Below, piece by piece: positions 50,457 through 60,115 of a stretch of 64,000 nucleotides of DNA; positions within the stretch are counted from its first letter, which is position 1, and the number at the start of each line of letters is the position of its first letter. Location of the stretch: contig NZ_WVID01000022.1 in NCBI RefSeq assembly GCF_010091925.1, forward strand, positions 46,931 through 110,930. Reading direction: 5' to 3'. Source of the DNA: Nostoc sp. B(2019). Its GTDB lineage: Bacteria > Cyanobacteriota > Cyanobacteriia > Cyanobacteriales > Nostocaceae. The position numbers and the translations under genes are program-made. The notes under the pieces were generated by a model that saw only the letters and a program-made list of their open reading frames with translations, searched no databases and was not told where the DNA came from.

Positions 50457-51818
50457 ATGGGACTGCCAATTGTTGCTATTATCGGACGCCCGAATGTGGG
50501 CAAATCCACCCTGGTTAATCGTTTCGCCGGGGAACAAACGGCGATTGTCCACGATGAACCTGGTATGACACGCGATCGCACTTACATGCCGGCTTACTGG
50601 CGCGATCGCGAATTTTTGGTGGTAGACACTGGCGGCTTAGTCTTTAACGATGATACCGAATTTTTACCGCTGATTCGTCAACAGGCAATGACGGCGCTCA
50701 CAGAAGCAAGTGCTGCGATTTTTGTTGTTGATGGTCAAACTGGGCCCTCACCAGCCGATGAGGAAATTGCTGAGTGGTTGCGCCAACAACCCGTACCTGT
50801 CTTACTAGCTGTAAATAAATGTGAATCCCCAGAACAAGGCTTAATGCAAGCATCTGAATTTTGGGAATTGGGATTGGGTGAACCTTTCCCTGTCTCTGCA
50901 ATTCATGGCAGCGGTACAGGTGAGTTACTCGACGAGTTAATGAATCACATCCCTCCCGTGGGAGAAGTACCGGAAACTAATGAAATTAAAGTTGCAATTG
51001 TCGGACGCCCAAATGTGGGTAAATCCAGTTTGCTGAATGCTTTTGTCGGAGAAGCGAGGGCAATTGTTAGCCCCATCTCTGGGACAACCCGTGATGCTAT
51101 TGATACCGTAGTTGAACGGGATGGACAAACCTACCGTTTAATTGACACGGCGGGAATTCGCAAAAAGAAAAATGTGGAATACGGCCCGGAATTCTTCAGC
51201 ATTAACCGTGCCTTCAAAGCGATTCGCCGCGCCGATGTGGTTTTACTAATTTTAGATGCCCTAGATGGAGTTACCGAGCAAGACCAAAAATTAGCTGGGC
51301 GGATTGTCGAAGAAGGTCGAGCTTGTATAATCGTTGTGAATAAGTGGGATGCTGTCGAAAAAGACTCCTACACCATCTATGACTACGAAAAAACTCTCCA
51401 AGAACGGTTACATTTTACCGAATGGGCAGAAACCATTTTTGTGAGTGCCTTAACAGGACAACGAGTAGAAAAGATTTTAGAGTTAGTAAATCAGGCGGCT
51501 GAGTCACACAAACGCCGTGTCAGCACATCAGTGATTAACGAAGTCTTAACAGATGCCGTTAGTTGGCATTCACCGCCAGCATCACGCGGTGGACGTCAGG
51601 GCAAGATTTATTATGGTACACAAGTAAGCGCACAACCACCAACGATCGCTCTATTTGTCAATGAAGCAAAACGCTTTAACGACAACTACCGTCGCTACAT
51701 CGAACGGCAATTCCGCCAACAATTAGGATTTAAAGGCACTCCTATTCGTCTACTCTGGCGGAGTAAAAAAGTCCGTGATGTCGAAAGCGGCAGTGTTAAT
51801 CGTGCTACCCGCGTGTAA
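50457..51818 (+). CDS. der: Ribosome-assembly GTPase Der (EngA)
   Basis: This 453-residue protein has two GTPase domains and a KH-like C-terminus. Walker A GRPNVGKS occurs twice (near residues 10 and 185), with G3 motifs DTGG and DTAG and G4 motifs NKCE and NKWD. ATG at 50457 gives the canonical [17 protein letters not shown]; an ATG eight codons upstream lies in a dispersed repeat. Der helps build the 50S subunit. The EcfT-like gene follows after 119 bases. Confidence 0.95.
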   Translation: MGLPIVAIIGRPNVGKSTLVNRFAGEQTAIVHDEPGMTRDRTYMPAYWRDREFLVVDTGGLVFNDDTEFLPLIRQQAMTALTEASAAIFVVDGQTGPSPADEEIAEWLRQQPVPVLLAVNKCESPEQGLMQASEFWELGLGEPFPVSAIHGSGTGELLDELMNHIPPVGEVPETNEIKVAIVGRPNVGKSSLLNAFVGEARAIVSPISGTTRDAIDTVVERDGQTYRLIDTAGIRKKKNVEYGPEFFSINRAFKAIRRADVVLLILDALDGVTEQDQKLAGRIVEEGRACIIVVNKWDAVEKDSYTIYDYEKTLQERLHFTEWAETIFVSALTGQRVEKILELVNQAAESHKRRVSTSVINEVLTDAVSWHSPPASRGGRQGKIYYGTQVSAQPPTIALFVNEAKRFNDNYRRYIERQFRQQLGFKGTPIRLLWRSKKVRDVESGSVNRATRV

Positions 51819-51937
51819 TAATCGTCGTTTGTCTCCGAAGTTCTGATGCCTGCGGCGGGCTGCGCCAACGGAGGAAGCCTCCGCTCAGACTTCTCTCTTT
51901 GTCTTTTGACTTATGACTAATGATTAATGACTAAAAG

Positions 51938-52864
51938 ATGGATTTATTGCGATCGCTGCCACTTGGACTTTACTTAGAACAACCCCAAACTTGGCTACAT
52001 AAAATCGATCCGCGAGTCAAATTTGCGTGGTTGATGAGCTTTTTAACAAGCTACAGTTTTGCTAATATTTTTTGGCGTGTGCTGCTAGTGGCACTGTTGA
52101 TTATCGCCACCTTAGTCGCCAGAATTCCCCGACGAGTATGGCGACAGCAAATGGGTTGGCTATTGATGCTATCGTTTTTTGTCTTAGCGATCGCAGCTAT
52201 TAGTCCTGATGGACTTGGTATAGACTATCAGCCACGCCTACCAGCTAACGAACAAATATTAACCCAGCCATCAACCTCTAACACTTCCAATCTTGCCCAA
52301 CAGCAAGCAGGTAATCAAAAAGAATACAGCTACGTGCTATTTCACAAAGGCCCAGTCAAAGTAACTCGCCACTCTTTGGATTTGGCAGTGCGGCTGAGTA
52401 CGATTTTGTTTACTGTAATTTACAGCACTAACCTGTATCTGCTAACAACCGCACCAGAAGAAATTACATCTGGGATGGAAAGCTTAATGCAACCTCTGCG
52501 AAAACTAAAGTTGCCTGTCACGGAAATTACCCTAACTTTAACTTTATCCTTGCGGTTTATTCCCCTAGTTTTAGAAGAAGTACAGAATTTATTTCGCTCT
52601 GTGATGACAAGGGCAATTAATTGGAAAAAACTGGGGTTAAAAGGAGCAGTCAAGGTTTGGATAACAGTTGCAGAAAGACTTTTAGAAAATCTGCTCTTAC
52701 GAGCCGAGCAAATGGCTAATGCAATGATGGTGCGGGGTTTTACCAGTCCTAACGAACATCGAGTGCAGTGGCAAGACTTAAAATTAAGAGCGCGGGACTG
52801 GCTGGCGATCGCAACTTTAATCTTATTTTGGGGAGTACGCCTGATTATTGGAACCGAGGTTTGA
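51938..52864 (+). CDS. EcfT/CbiQ-family transporter transmembrane protein
   Basis: This 308-residue protein starts SLPLGLYLEQPQTWLHKIDP with R-V-K-F next, like the T component of ECF transporters. About six helices are visible; the coupling helices carry an Ala-Arg-Gly-like signature (RAEQMANAMMVRGF). The part between about residues 88 and 130 (ISPDGLGIDYQPRLPANEQI) is a polar insertion typical of cyanobacterial members. It would pair with ECF ATPases and a substrate-binding S protein encoded elsewhere; a vitamin or cofactor is the usual cargo. Confidence 0.85.
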   Translation: MDLLRSLPLGLYLEQPQTWLHKIDPRVKFAWLMSFLTSYSFANIFWRVLLVALLIIATLVARIPRRVWRQQMGWLLMLSFFVLAIAAISPDGLGIDYQPRLPANEQILTQPSTSNTSNLAQQQAGNQKEYSYVLFHKGPVKVTRHSLDLAVRLSTILFTVIYSTNLYLLTTAPEEITSGMESLMQPLRKLKLPVTEITLTLTLSLRFIPLVLEEVQNLFRSVMTRAINWKKLGLKGAVKVWITVAERLLENLLLRAEQMANAMMVRGFTSPNEHRVQWQDLKLRARDWLAIATLILFWGVRLIIGTEV

Positions 52865-53585
52865 TAATGTATTTTTCTTGGTGTCTTAGTGCCTTACTGG
52901 TTAAAAAACTGACTTTTCAACCACCAAGGCACGTTCGCGGAGCGTCTGTCTGCGACACGCTGCGCGAACGCAGAGAAGACACGAAGTGAAAAGCCCAAAA
53001 TTAGCGAAATTTTTTTGGGATTTTTACCCACTTTGAAAGGGCTAACGGTTAAGATTTACGCGCGGGGATCGCTGTTAGTGTTTTGTGTACACTCTTATTG
53101 AAGAATAGAACTCTATCAAGCAACTAGTTTAACACTGGGTAGCTACAGCAAGTCGCTTCACAAATGACCGTTAGCTATTTTGCGCCATAAAGCGACAATT
53201 GTGGCAGTATGGAGAGAAGTCGATTGACTTTTGTCTTTGGTATCACAGGGCGTTTTCTCTGCCACCCGAAACTTTCAAGACTTACTCCGCTCCGTGAAGT
53301 CAAAAGTCAACAATCCAGAGTCAATAGATTGGGTAGAGATTCTCACCCCAGCCATAGGTTTTGGACTCTTCTGGACTCTCAAAGGCGCTTCAACTCACTC
53401 GCCTCTTTTGTACCACTTTCCCTCGCTACTACTAGCTTCATCTGCCGATTAGCAACTAGATCAAGGTCTTCATCACCGCAGTTTCGCATTTTAAGCAAAT
53501 ATTCTGGCGAAAGGAAGGTATTATCGTCTGAATGTTTGTAATTGACTGCGAAAAGATATATATATACTCCTACCTTGACTCTTAA
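52865..53585. other. 720-base spacer before pipX
   Basis: No gene is supported. Palindromic GC-rich repeat material lies at 52928-52985 (GTTCGCGGAGCGTCTGTCTG; CGACACGCTGCGCGAACGC). A frame at 53231-53452 reads like a protein for part of its length (DWVEILTPAIGFGLFWTL), but it contains AAGTCAAAAGTCAA heptamers and no start signal. TATATATATACT near 53556 may be part of the pipX promoter. Confidence 0.5.
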
Positions 53586-53864
53586 ATGAATCCAGAGAAC
53601 TCAGAAACTTACATAAATCATCCAACTTGGGGTCTGCTCTATAGGATCTGTATGGTTGATGAGAACCAGGATCTTTTCACTACACTTTATGCCCAACGCT
53701 TATTTTTCTTGGTGGCAAATGATGTTAAAGGGATTAAGTTTCAGCCTATAGGACGTACCGAGGCTAGAATGATGCTGGAAAATCGCTTACGTACTCTGCG
53801 GCGCACTGGACAATCTCAGGAGTACGATCAACTTCAGAGTGTTTTCCAACGCACATTCCAATGA
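53586..53864 (+). CDS. pipX: NtcA coactivator PipX
   Basis: This 92-residue protein matches PipX, which binds either NtcA (nitrogen control) or PII. The conserved tudor-like part is INHPTWGLLYRICMVDENQDLFTTLYAQRLFFLVAND and the helical tail LENRLRTLRRTGQSQEYDQLQ. Its stop overlaps pipY by four bases, so the genes are translationally coupled. Confidence 0.95.
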   Translation: MNPENSETYINHPTWGLLYRICMVDENQDLFTTLYAQRLFFLVANDVKGIKFQPIGRTEARMMLENRLRTLRRTGQSQEYDQLQSVFQRTFQ

Positions 53865-54529
53865 GTAGTTCGCTAATCGAACGTATTGCTACCATTCGCT
53901 CATCACTTCCACCTTCAGTTAAGTTGATTGCTGTTAGCAAGCAAGTTTCTGCTGAGGCTATTCGGTCTGCGTATGCTGCCGGAATTCGTGATTTTGGCGA
54001 AAGTCGTATCCAAGAAGCTGCCAGTAAACAAGCCGAGTTACAAGACTTATCGGATATTACCTGGCACTTTATTGGGCATTTGCAAGGCAATAAAGCTAAA
54101 AAAGCCCTTGAACATTTTCCTTGGATTCACTCCGTAGATAATTTGAAGCTGGCACAGCGCTTAGATCAATTGGCGCAACAATTAGGAGTTAGTCCCCAAG
54201 TCTGCTTGCAAGTGAAAATTCTCCCTGATCCCAACAAGTCGGGTTGGAGTGTGCCAGAACTGCTAGCTGACTTATCCGCACTAAATCAATGCAAAACTTT
54301 ACAAATTCAGGGTTTGATGACAATTCCGCCTTTAGGATTGGATGATGCCCAAATTTTGAATGTGTTTACTCGAAATCGTGAACTGGCCAAGGAAATCCAG
54401 GAGCAAAACTGGTCGCACATTAATATACAGCACTTGTCGATGGGGATGTCAGGCGATTATCAATTGGCAGTGCAAGCAGGTGCAACGATGGTACGACTAG
54501 GAACTATCTTGTTTGGCGATCGCCCCTAG
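53861..54529 (+). CDS. pipY: PLP homeostasis protein PipY (YggS/PROSC family)
   Basis: This 222-residue PLP-binding protein without known catalytic activity keeps vitamin B6 balance. The PLP Lys is in VKLIAVSKQVSAEAIRSAYA, with DFGESRIQEAASKQ and HFIGHLQGNK following, then GLMTIPPLG and SMGMSGDYQLAVQAGATMVRLG. It pairs with pipX, an arrangement conserved in cyanobacteria. Confidence 0.94.
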   Translation: MSSSLIERIATIRSSLPPSVKLIAVSKQVSAEAIRSAYAAGIRDFGESRIQEAASKQAELQDLSDITWHFIGHLQGNKAKKALEHFPWIHSVDNLKLAQRLDQLAQQLGVSPQVCLQVKILPDPNKSGWSVPELLADLSALNQCKTLQIQGLMTIPPLGLDDAQILNVFTRNRELAKEIQEQNWSHINIQHLSMGMSGDYQLAVQAGATMVRLGTILFGDRP

Positions 54530-54984
54530 GTATATTGGACATCCACCTTTCGGTAGAGTATTAAGTGCTAGCAAGTATAAGGTTAGTACGATTAGAAACC
54601 ATCTTAATTTAGCGATCGCCTCTAACTACTGGACATTTCTCTTTTGGTTGAGTATCAATAGTAAAGATTTGATGGACAAAATTTTTTTAACAGACTGGTG
54701 CAATAGGAGACAAAGGCTATAGTATTGACAAGAGCAATCACCAAGGAAAAATGGGGCGAAAAGAAATTTCTTTCGGGCAATCCTTAGGATATAATCTTTA
54801 CTCATTATTCCGTCCCCAAATTGGACAGAACTTCTTATAAGTATCTGTTCATCACTATAAGATGTAATAGAAGCTACAAACAGCAGTAGAATTGCTGAAT
54901 AGATCCACCCATGTAGCGATCGCCGCTGGCTTAATTAATTTACAGCCATAACAATGAAGGATTTCTGCACCAGGAGAGTACACA
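54530..54984. other. Spacer before sepF
   Basis: No gene is seen. The last 100 bases contain GTAGCGATCGCCGC and AGGAGAG just before the sepF start; the sepF promoter should be here. Confidence 0.5.
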
Positions 54985-55578
54985 ATGAACAATATTTTTT
55001 CTAAACTTCGAGACTTTGTGGGTCTAAATGAACAGGTGGAATACGAGTACTACGAAGAAGAAGCAGATACAGATAGCTACCAAAATCTGTATCAGCAAGA
55101 GAATCCCCAGCCAGCACCACAAGAAAGCACAGCTCAAAATCGACGCTGGCGCGAACCAGTGCCTACAATGGGTGATGAGATAGCAGCAGGTTCAACAAAG
55201 CCAATGGGGAATGTTATTGGTATGCCAGGAGCAATTAACGGGATTTCAGAAGTTTTAGTACTTGAACCGCGCACTTTTGAAGAAATGCCCCAAGCAATTC
55301 AAGCGTTGCGAGAACGCAAGTCAGTAGTATTAAATCTGACAATCATGGATCCGGATCAAGCCCAGCGGGCAGTAGATTTTGTAGCAGGTGGTACTTACGC
55401 ATTAGATGGACATCAAGAGCGCATCGGTGAGAGCATCTTTTTGTTTACGCCAAGCTGTGTGCAAGTTAGCACCCAAGGTGGAGTTCTTCATGAAGTACCA
55501 CAACCACCAGTACGCCCATCTCGTCCCGCAAGTCCCAATCAAACTTGGGGCAACGAATCTAACCGGATGGCACAATAA
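54985..55578 (+). CDS. sepF: Cell division protein SepF
   Basis: This 197-residue protein tethers FtsZ at the division site. The N-terminus [20 protein letters not shown] is the amphipathic membrane anchor; residues about 20-80 are acidic and Gln/Pro-rich (linker); the C-terminal core is [40 protein letters not shown] and [21 protein letters not shown]. The order pipX-pipY-sepF-proC is the usual cyanobacterial (and similar to the Gram-positive ylm) cluster. Confidence 0.95.
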   Translation: MNNIFSKLRDFVGLNEQVEYEYYEEEADTDSYQNLYQQENPQPAPQESTAQNRRWREPVPTMGDEIAAGSTKPMGNVIGMPGAINGISEVLVLEPRTFEEMPQAIQALRERKSVVLNLTIMDPDQAQRAVDFVAGGTYALDGHQERIGESIFLFTPSCVQVSTQGGVLHEVPQPPVRPSRPASPNQTWGNESNRMAQ

Positions 55579-55592
55579 AATTAAATTAGTCC

Positions 55593-55663
55593 AAAGTCAA
55601 GAGTCCAGAGTCAAGAATCAAAAACTTTTGACTCTGGACTTTTGACTTTAGACTCTTGACTGT
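55593..55663. repeat. AGTCAAG/AGTCCAG heptamer hairpin
   Basis: Heptamers TCCAAAG, TCAAGAG, TCCAGAG, TCAAGAA are followed by their inverse (TTTTGACTCTGGACTTTTGA). It fills the sepF-proC spacer. Confidence 0.78.
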
Positions 55664-55669
55664 TAAACA

Positions 55670-56482
55670 ATGACTATTAAATTTGGTTTAATTGGCGGTG
55701 GGGTAATGGGAGAATCGCTGTTATCCCGCCTAACTGCACGTGGAATTTATCAACCATCAGAAGTCATAGTCAGCGAACCACAACCCTCGCGCCAGGATTT
55801 TTTAAAGCAGCAATATGATGTTGCTGTAACGGCAGATAATCGCTTAGTTTTCACACAAGCAAAAGAAGTTGTTTTTTTGGCAGTGAAACCGCAAATCTTG
55901 AGTGCGATCGCCCAAGAATTAGCAGATATAATCACCATAGAACACTCACCCCTAATTATTTCGATCTTGGCGGGTGTGCCTTTAAGTCAGCTAGAAGCCG
56001 CCTTTGAGCAATTGCCAGTGATTAGAGCAATGCCCAACACCCCAGCAACCGTAGGCGCAGGAATTACTGCCATTTGTTTCGGTGCTTACACCAACATCAA
56101 GCACCACCAAATAGCACAGCAAATTTTTTCAGCTGTGGGCGAAGTCGTGGAAGTTTCTGAAACATTGATGGATGCGGTAACAGGACTATCTGGTAGTGGC
56201 CCGGCTTATGTAGCGTTGTTAGTAGAAGCACTCGCCGATGGCGGGGTAGCCGCAGGTTTACCTAGAGCAGTTGCCAATCAATTAGCTTTGCAAACTGTAT
56301 TGGGAACAGCAAGGCTATTGCAAGAAACCAAAATGCACCCAGCAGAACTCAAAGATCGTGTTACCAGCCCCGGTGGTACAACTATTGCGGGTATTGTCAA
56401 GCTAGAAAAGGCAGGATTTCGCTCAGCTTTAATTGAAGCAGTCAAAGCGGCCACAGAGCGATCGCAAGAGCTGGGAAAATAG
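55670..56482 (+). CDS. proC: Pyrroline-5-carboxylate reductase
   Basis: This 270-residue enzyme makes proline. The NAD(P) site is FGLIGGGVMGESLLSRL, with VFLAVKPQ, VIRAMPNTPATVGAG and the signature TGLSGSGPAYVALLVEALAD then HPAELKDRVTSPGGTTIAG. It follows sepF in the conserved cluster. Confidence 0.96.
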   Translation: MTIKFGLIGGGVMGESLLSRLTARGIYQPSEVIVSEPQPSRQDFLKQQYDVAVTADNRLVFTQAKEVVFLAVKPQILSAIAQELADIITIEHSPLIISILAGVPLSQLEAAFEQLPVIRAMPNTPATVGAGITAICFGAYTNIKHHQIAQQIFSAVGEVVEVSETLMDAVTGLSGSGPAYVALLVEALADGGVAAGLPRAVANQLALQTVLGTARLLQETKMHPAELKDRVTSPGGTTIAGIVKLEKAGFRSALIEAVKAATERSQELGK

Positions 56483-56541
56483 TCAAAAGTCAAAATATTA
56501 ACCCTTGACTCTTGACGCTTGACCCTTGACTTTTGACTCAT
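56483..56541. repeat. TTGACTC/TTGACGC heptamer array
   Basis: Heptamers run TTGACTC TTGACGC TTGACCC TTGACTT TTGACTC directly after the proC stop, with inverse copies (AAAGTCAAAA) first. Same family as 55593-55663. Confidence 0.8.
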
Positions 56542-56605
56542 AACCTAACGAAGTTGACAAAATAGCCGTTAATATAGTAAACAATCCGGTTGCAAATTTG
56601 ATTGA

Positions 56606-59281
56606 GTGAATTATCCTGCGCCTTCTCCAGAACTTAACCTAGGGTCGATATTTCCCTTTGAATTGGATCAATTCCAGCAGGATGCGATCGCGTCCATCAA
56701 CGCCGGACGTTCCGTAGTCGTGTGTGCGCCCACAGGTTCGGGCAAAACATTAGTAGGGGAATACGCCATTTATCGCGCCTTGACGCGAGGAAAACGTGTA
56801 TTTTACACTACTCCTTTAAAAGCGCTGTCGAATCAAAAATTACGTGACTTCCGAGAAAAATTCGGGTCTGATCTCGTTGGACTGTTAACTGGAGATGCTT
56901 CCATTAACAGAGATGCACCAATTTTGGTGATGACTACAGAGATTTTTCGGAATATGCTTTATGGGACACCCATTGGGCAAATTGGTATCTCGTTAGTAGA
57001 CGTGGAAGCGGTAGTGTTGGATGAGTGCCACTACATGAACGATCGCCAACGGGGGACAGTTTGGGAAGAATCAATTATCTATTGTCCCCGTGAAGTTCAA
57101 CTGGCAGCCCTTTCAGCAACGGTTGCCAATAGCGATCAACTCACCGACTGGTTAAATCGCGTTCACGGCCCAACTGACCTGATTTACTCCGATTTCCGCC
57201 CAGTGCCCTTAGAATTTCATTATTGCAATCCCAAAGGGCTATTTCCTCTACTGAATGATAGCAAAACCAAAATCAACCCCCGCCTTCAGAAGAAAAAAGG
57301 GAGAGGAGGAGAAAGGGAGAGGGGGAGAGCTGGAAGACCAGAGGCTCCTGGAATAATTTACACCCTCAGCCAGCTACAGCAAAGGGATATGCTACCAGCG
57401 ATTTACTTTATCTTCAGCCGCCGGGGATGCGATAAAGCAGTGGCAGAAGTAGGTGATTTATGGCTGGTAAATAATGATGAGTCCCAGATTTTGCGGCAAC
57501 AAATTGATGACTTTTTAACCCGCAACCCCGAAGCCGGACGTTCTGGACAAATTGCCCCCCTGTATCGGGGAATTGCCGCACACCACGCCGGAATATTGCC
57601 TGCTTGGAAAGTGCTGGTAGAAGAATTATTTCAGCAAGGGCTGATTAAGGTTGTATTCGCCACTGAGACACTAGCAGCGGGAATTAATATGCCCGCCCGG
57701 ACAACAGTTATTTCTACCCTTTCCAAACGTACTGACACTGGACACCGCTTGTTAAACGCTTCGGAATTCCTACAAATGGCAGGCCGGGCCGGCCGCCGAG
57801 GGATGGATAAACAAGGTCATGTGGTGACAGTCCAAACCCCTTTTGAAGGCTCAAAAGAAGCAGCGTATTTGGCCACATCTAAGCCAGATCCCTTAGTTAG
57901 CCAGTTTACGCCCAGCTACGGGATGGTATTGAACTTACTGCAAACTCATACTCTGGAGCAAGCCAGAGAACTGATAGAACGCAGTTTTGGGCAGTACATG
58001 GCGACTTTACATTTAAGACCGGAATACGAGGAAATTGCCGAACTGCAAAATCAGTTAGTCCAATTACAAGAGCAAATCGCAGCAGTTGATGAAAATGAAG
58101 TAGCTGTGTATGAGAAATTGCGGCAACGCTTGAAAGTTGAACGTCAGATATTGAAAACTCTGCAAGAGCAAGCGCAGGAAGACCGACAAGAACAATTAGG
58201 AATGATGTTGGACTTTGCAGTGTCGGGAACCCTGTTGAGTCTCAAGGGGAAACACATCACCGTACCTTCCCCCGTAACAGCAGTTTTAGTAGGAAAAACA
58301 CCTGGTTCTGGTCAAGCTCCTTACTTAGTATGCTTAGGGCTAGATAACCGCTGGTATGTAGCCACCACAGCGGATGTAGTCGATTTGTATGCCGAACTAC
58401 CACGAGTTGACATCCCGCCCGAAGTACTACCACCGCCAGAGATGCCTTTTAAACCGGGACAGTCACGACGTGGTAATGAAGAATCATTTGCGATCGCCCA
58501 GCGTATCCCTGAGCCAGATGAGTCTCTGCATCTAGCTCCAGAAGTAGCAGAACAACTTAGTCGTGTAACCGCTATCCAAGAGCAATTAGAATCTCATCCT
58601 TTACATCAATCAGGTAATGCCGCCACTATTTTTAAACGTAGGGCGCGTTATGTTGAATTAGAGGCTGAACTTCAAGTGATGCAAGCTCAAGTAGAGCAAC
58701 AATCTCAACGTTATTGGGAAGAGTTTACTAATTTAATTGAAATTCTCCAACACTTTGGCTGTTTAGATAATTTAGTACCCACGGAATTAGGGCGTATCGC
58801 TGCTGCAATTCGGGGAGAAAATGAATTGTGGCTAGGTTTAGCATTCGCTAGTAGTGAACTGGACAACTTAGATCCGCAACATTTAGCAGCTGCTATAGCG
58901 GCTTTGGTGACAGAAACTCCCCGTCCAGACAGTAAGGTTAATTTCGAGCTGAGTAATGAAGTGGCCGAAGCTTTGGCAAAATTGCGCGGAATTCGCCGCC
59001 AGATGTTCCAACTACAACGGCGCTATAACGTAGCGCTACCTATATGGTTGGAGTTTGAATTAATTGCCTTAGTGGAACAGTGGGCTTTAGGAATGGAGTG
59101 GACAGAACTCTGCGAAAATACCAGCTTGGATGAAGGCGATGTAGTGAGAATTTTACGCCGGACTTTGGATTTATTATCGCAGATTCCCCACGTACCACAT
59201 TTGCCGGCATCTTTTCAGCGCAATGCCTATCGAGCGATGCAGTTAATTGATAGATTCCCAGTCAATGAGGTAGTTGAATAA
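56606..59281 (+). CDS. Ski2/Mtr4-like DExH RNA helicase
   Basis: This 891-residue protein has the helicase motifs PFELDQFQQDAIASINAG, Walker A APTGSGKTLVGEYAI, VVLDECHYMND (DECH), ALSATVAN, then the second domain FATETLAAGINMPARTTVIS and QMAGRAGRRGMD. The C-terminal part (about residues 730-880, ending RNAYRAMQLIDRFPVNEV) is the DSHCT domain of Ski2/Mtr4-type helicases, also found in chloroplast ISE2. Its role is RNA processing. A basic insertion near residue 232 (KKGRGGERERGRAGRPEAPG) is coded by a GA-rich repeat at 57290-57350. The start is GTG at 56606. Confidence 0.92.
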   Translation: MNYPAPSPELNLGSIFPFELDQFQQDAIASINAGRSVVVCAPTGSGKTLVGEYAIYRALTRGKRVFYTTPLKALSNQKLRDFREKFGSDLVGLLTGDASINRDAPILVMTTEIFRNMLYGTPIGQIGISLVDVEAVVLDECHYMNDRQRGTVWEESIIYCPREVQLAALSATVANSDQLTDWLNRVHGPTDLIYSDFRPVPLEFHYCNPKGLFPLLNDSKTKINPRLQKKKGRGGERERGRAGRPEAPGIIYTLSQLQQRDMLPAIYFIFSRRGCDKAVAEVGDLWLVNNDESQILRQQIDDFLTRNPEAGRSGQIAPLYRGIAAHHAGILPAWKVLVEELFQQGLIKVVFATETLAAGINMPARTTVISTLSKRTDTGHRLLNASEFLQMAGRAGRRGMDKQGHVVTVQTPFEGSKEAAYLATSKPDPLVSQFTPSYGMVLNLLQTHTLEQARELIERSFGQYMATLHLRPEYEEIAELQNQLVQLQEQIAAVDENEVAVYEKLRQRLKVERQILKTLQEQAQEDRQEQLGMMLDFAVSGTLLSLKGKHITVPSPVTAVLVGKTPGSGQAPYLVCLGLDNRWYVATTADVVDLYAELPRVDIPPEVLPPPEMPFKPGQSRRGNEESFAIAQRIPEPDESLHLAPEVAEQLSRVTAIQEQLESHPLHQSGNAATIFKRRARYVELEAELQVMQAQVEQQSQRYWEEFTNLIEILQHFGCLDNLVPTELGRIAAAIRGENELWLGLAFASSELDNLDPQHLAAAIAALVTETPRPDSKVNFELSNEVAEALAKLRGIRRQMFQLQRRYNVALPIWLEFELIALVEQWALGMEWTELCENTSLDEGDVVRILRRTLDLLSQIPHVPHLPASFQRNAYRAMQLIDRFPVNEVVE

Positions 59282-59341
59282 AAGTAATAAGATTCTCAAA
59301 AGTAGTGGTTTATCTCATTAATTTTGATGTCATACGTGTTT

Positions 59342-59391
59342 GTAGTAAGGACTTTAGTCCTTGCTTTTTTAAGCACTAAAGTACTTACTAC
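59342..59391. repeat. Inverted repeat related to the ndhD3-cupA palindrome
   Basis: GTAGTAAGGACTTTAGT pairs with ACTAAAGTACTTACTAC with one mismatch, around CCTTGCTTTTTTAAGC. It resembles 3910-3943. Confidence 0.78.
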
Positions 59392-59534
59392 GAACATCTT
59401 ATTATGTTTGGGCTAAATATAGTGGTGTACGTGGTTAAAAATAAAAATGCTTTCTTTGGTTTCTTATACGTTAGATATGTGATTAATCACGTCTATCTAG
59501 GAGAAGTTATAGCCACCACAAGCGCTAGCAAATC

Positions 59535-59909
59535 TTAGTACACCAAGTTTCCTGTACCGCGCAACTGACGCAAAGAATTTATACAGTATGGACAGTCACA
59601 TTGAAATAGCTTAATTGCAGCATCGCTTTCCTCGTCAGTAAAGTTCAACATGGCAATATTTTCATCTGATATTGATGTGGCAATAGTTGAGGAACGTGTA
59701 GAGGAATACGCTTGCTTTGTCTCTGAATCTCGAATGCATACAAAATCTGTTCCACCATGTGGGTTAGTGATACAGGTGCGACCATCTTGTGTGTGCATTA
59801 ATCGCTGAGTAATACTAGCTTGAGCAGGATTAAATGCTGCCAACGTAGACATTAGCGACACAAAAATTGAGGAACTAGAAAGTAAATTAAGTATTAATTT
59901 TCTGTTCAT
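59535..59909 (-). CDS. Secreted hypothetical protein with a C-x-C-x2-C end
   Basis: This 124-residue protein has a signal peptide (MNRKLILNLLSSSSIFVSLM, ending PAQA near residue 31). The mature part carries a Cys pair (TCITNPHGGTDFVCI) and a C-terminal FQCDCPYCINSLRQLRG. A metal- or disulfide-binding role is possible. AAGGAAAC precedes the ATG. It is divergent from the metal-pumping ATPase gene, 206 bases away; a link is only suggested by position. No family is recognised. Confidence 0.7.
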   Translation of the reverse strand: MNRKLILNLLSSSSIFVSLMSTLAAFNPAQASITQRLMHTQDGRTCITNPHGGTDFVCIRDSETKQAYSSTRSSTIATSISDENIAMLNFTDEESDAAIKLFQCDCPYCINSLRQLRGTGNLVY

Positions 59910-59983
59910 CGGTTTCCTTGAATAATGTACCTAAATGCTAAGGTTATCCGATTAACTGTTACAGGTCAAGTAATTTTTAAACA

Positions 59984-60016
59984 AGATTCCCGGCTTCTTT
60001 AAGAAGTCGGGAATCT
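59984..60016. repeat. Palindromic hairpin (AGATTCCCG type)
   Basis: AGATTCCCGGCTTCT and AGAAGTCGGGAATCT pair with one mismatch around TTA. It is the same dispersed palindrome as that after pilQ and lies between two divergent genes, so it need not be a terminator. Confidence 0.75.
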
Positions 60017-60115
60017 TAAAATGATAGAGATTATCAGTCTTAAATTATAGACTTGTAAAAACTTATTCTTTTTATTAAATTTGAACAAAAGCTCATATAT
60101 CTAAATTAAACAGAA

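Noticed and set aside
53209..53541. Two overlapping frames upstream of pipX
   Set aside because: They contain heptamer repeat sequence and no ribosome site; one stretch looks protein-like but is too short to support.
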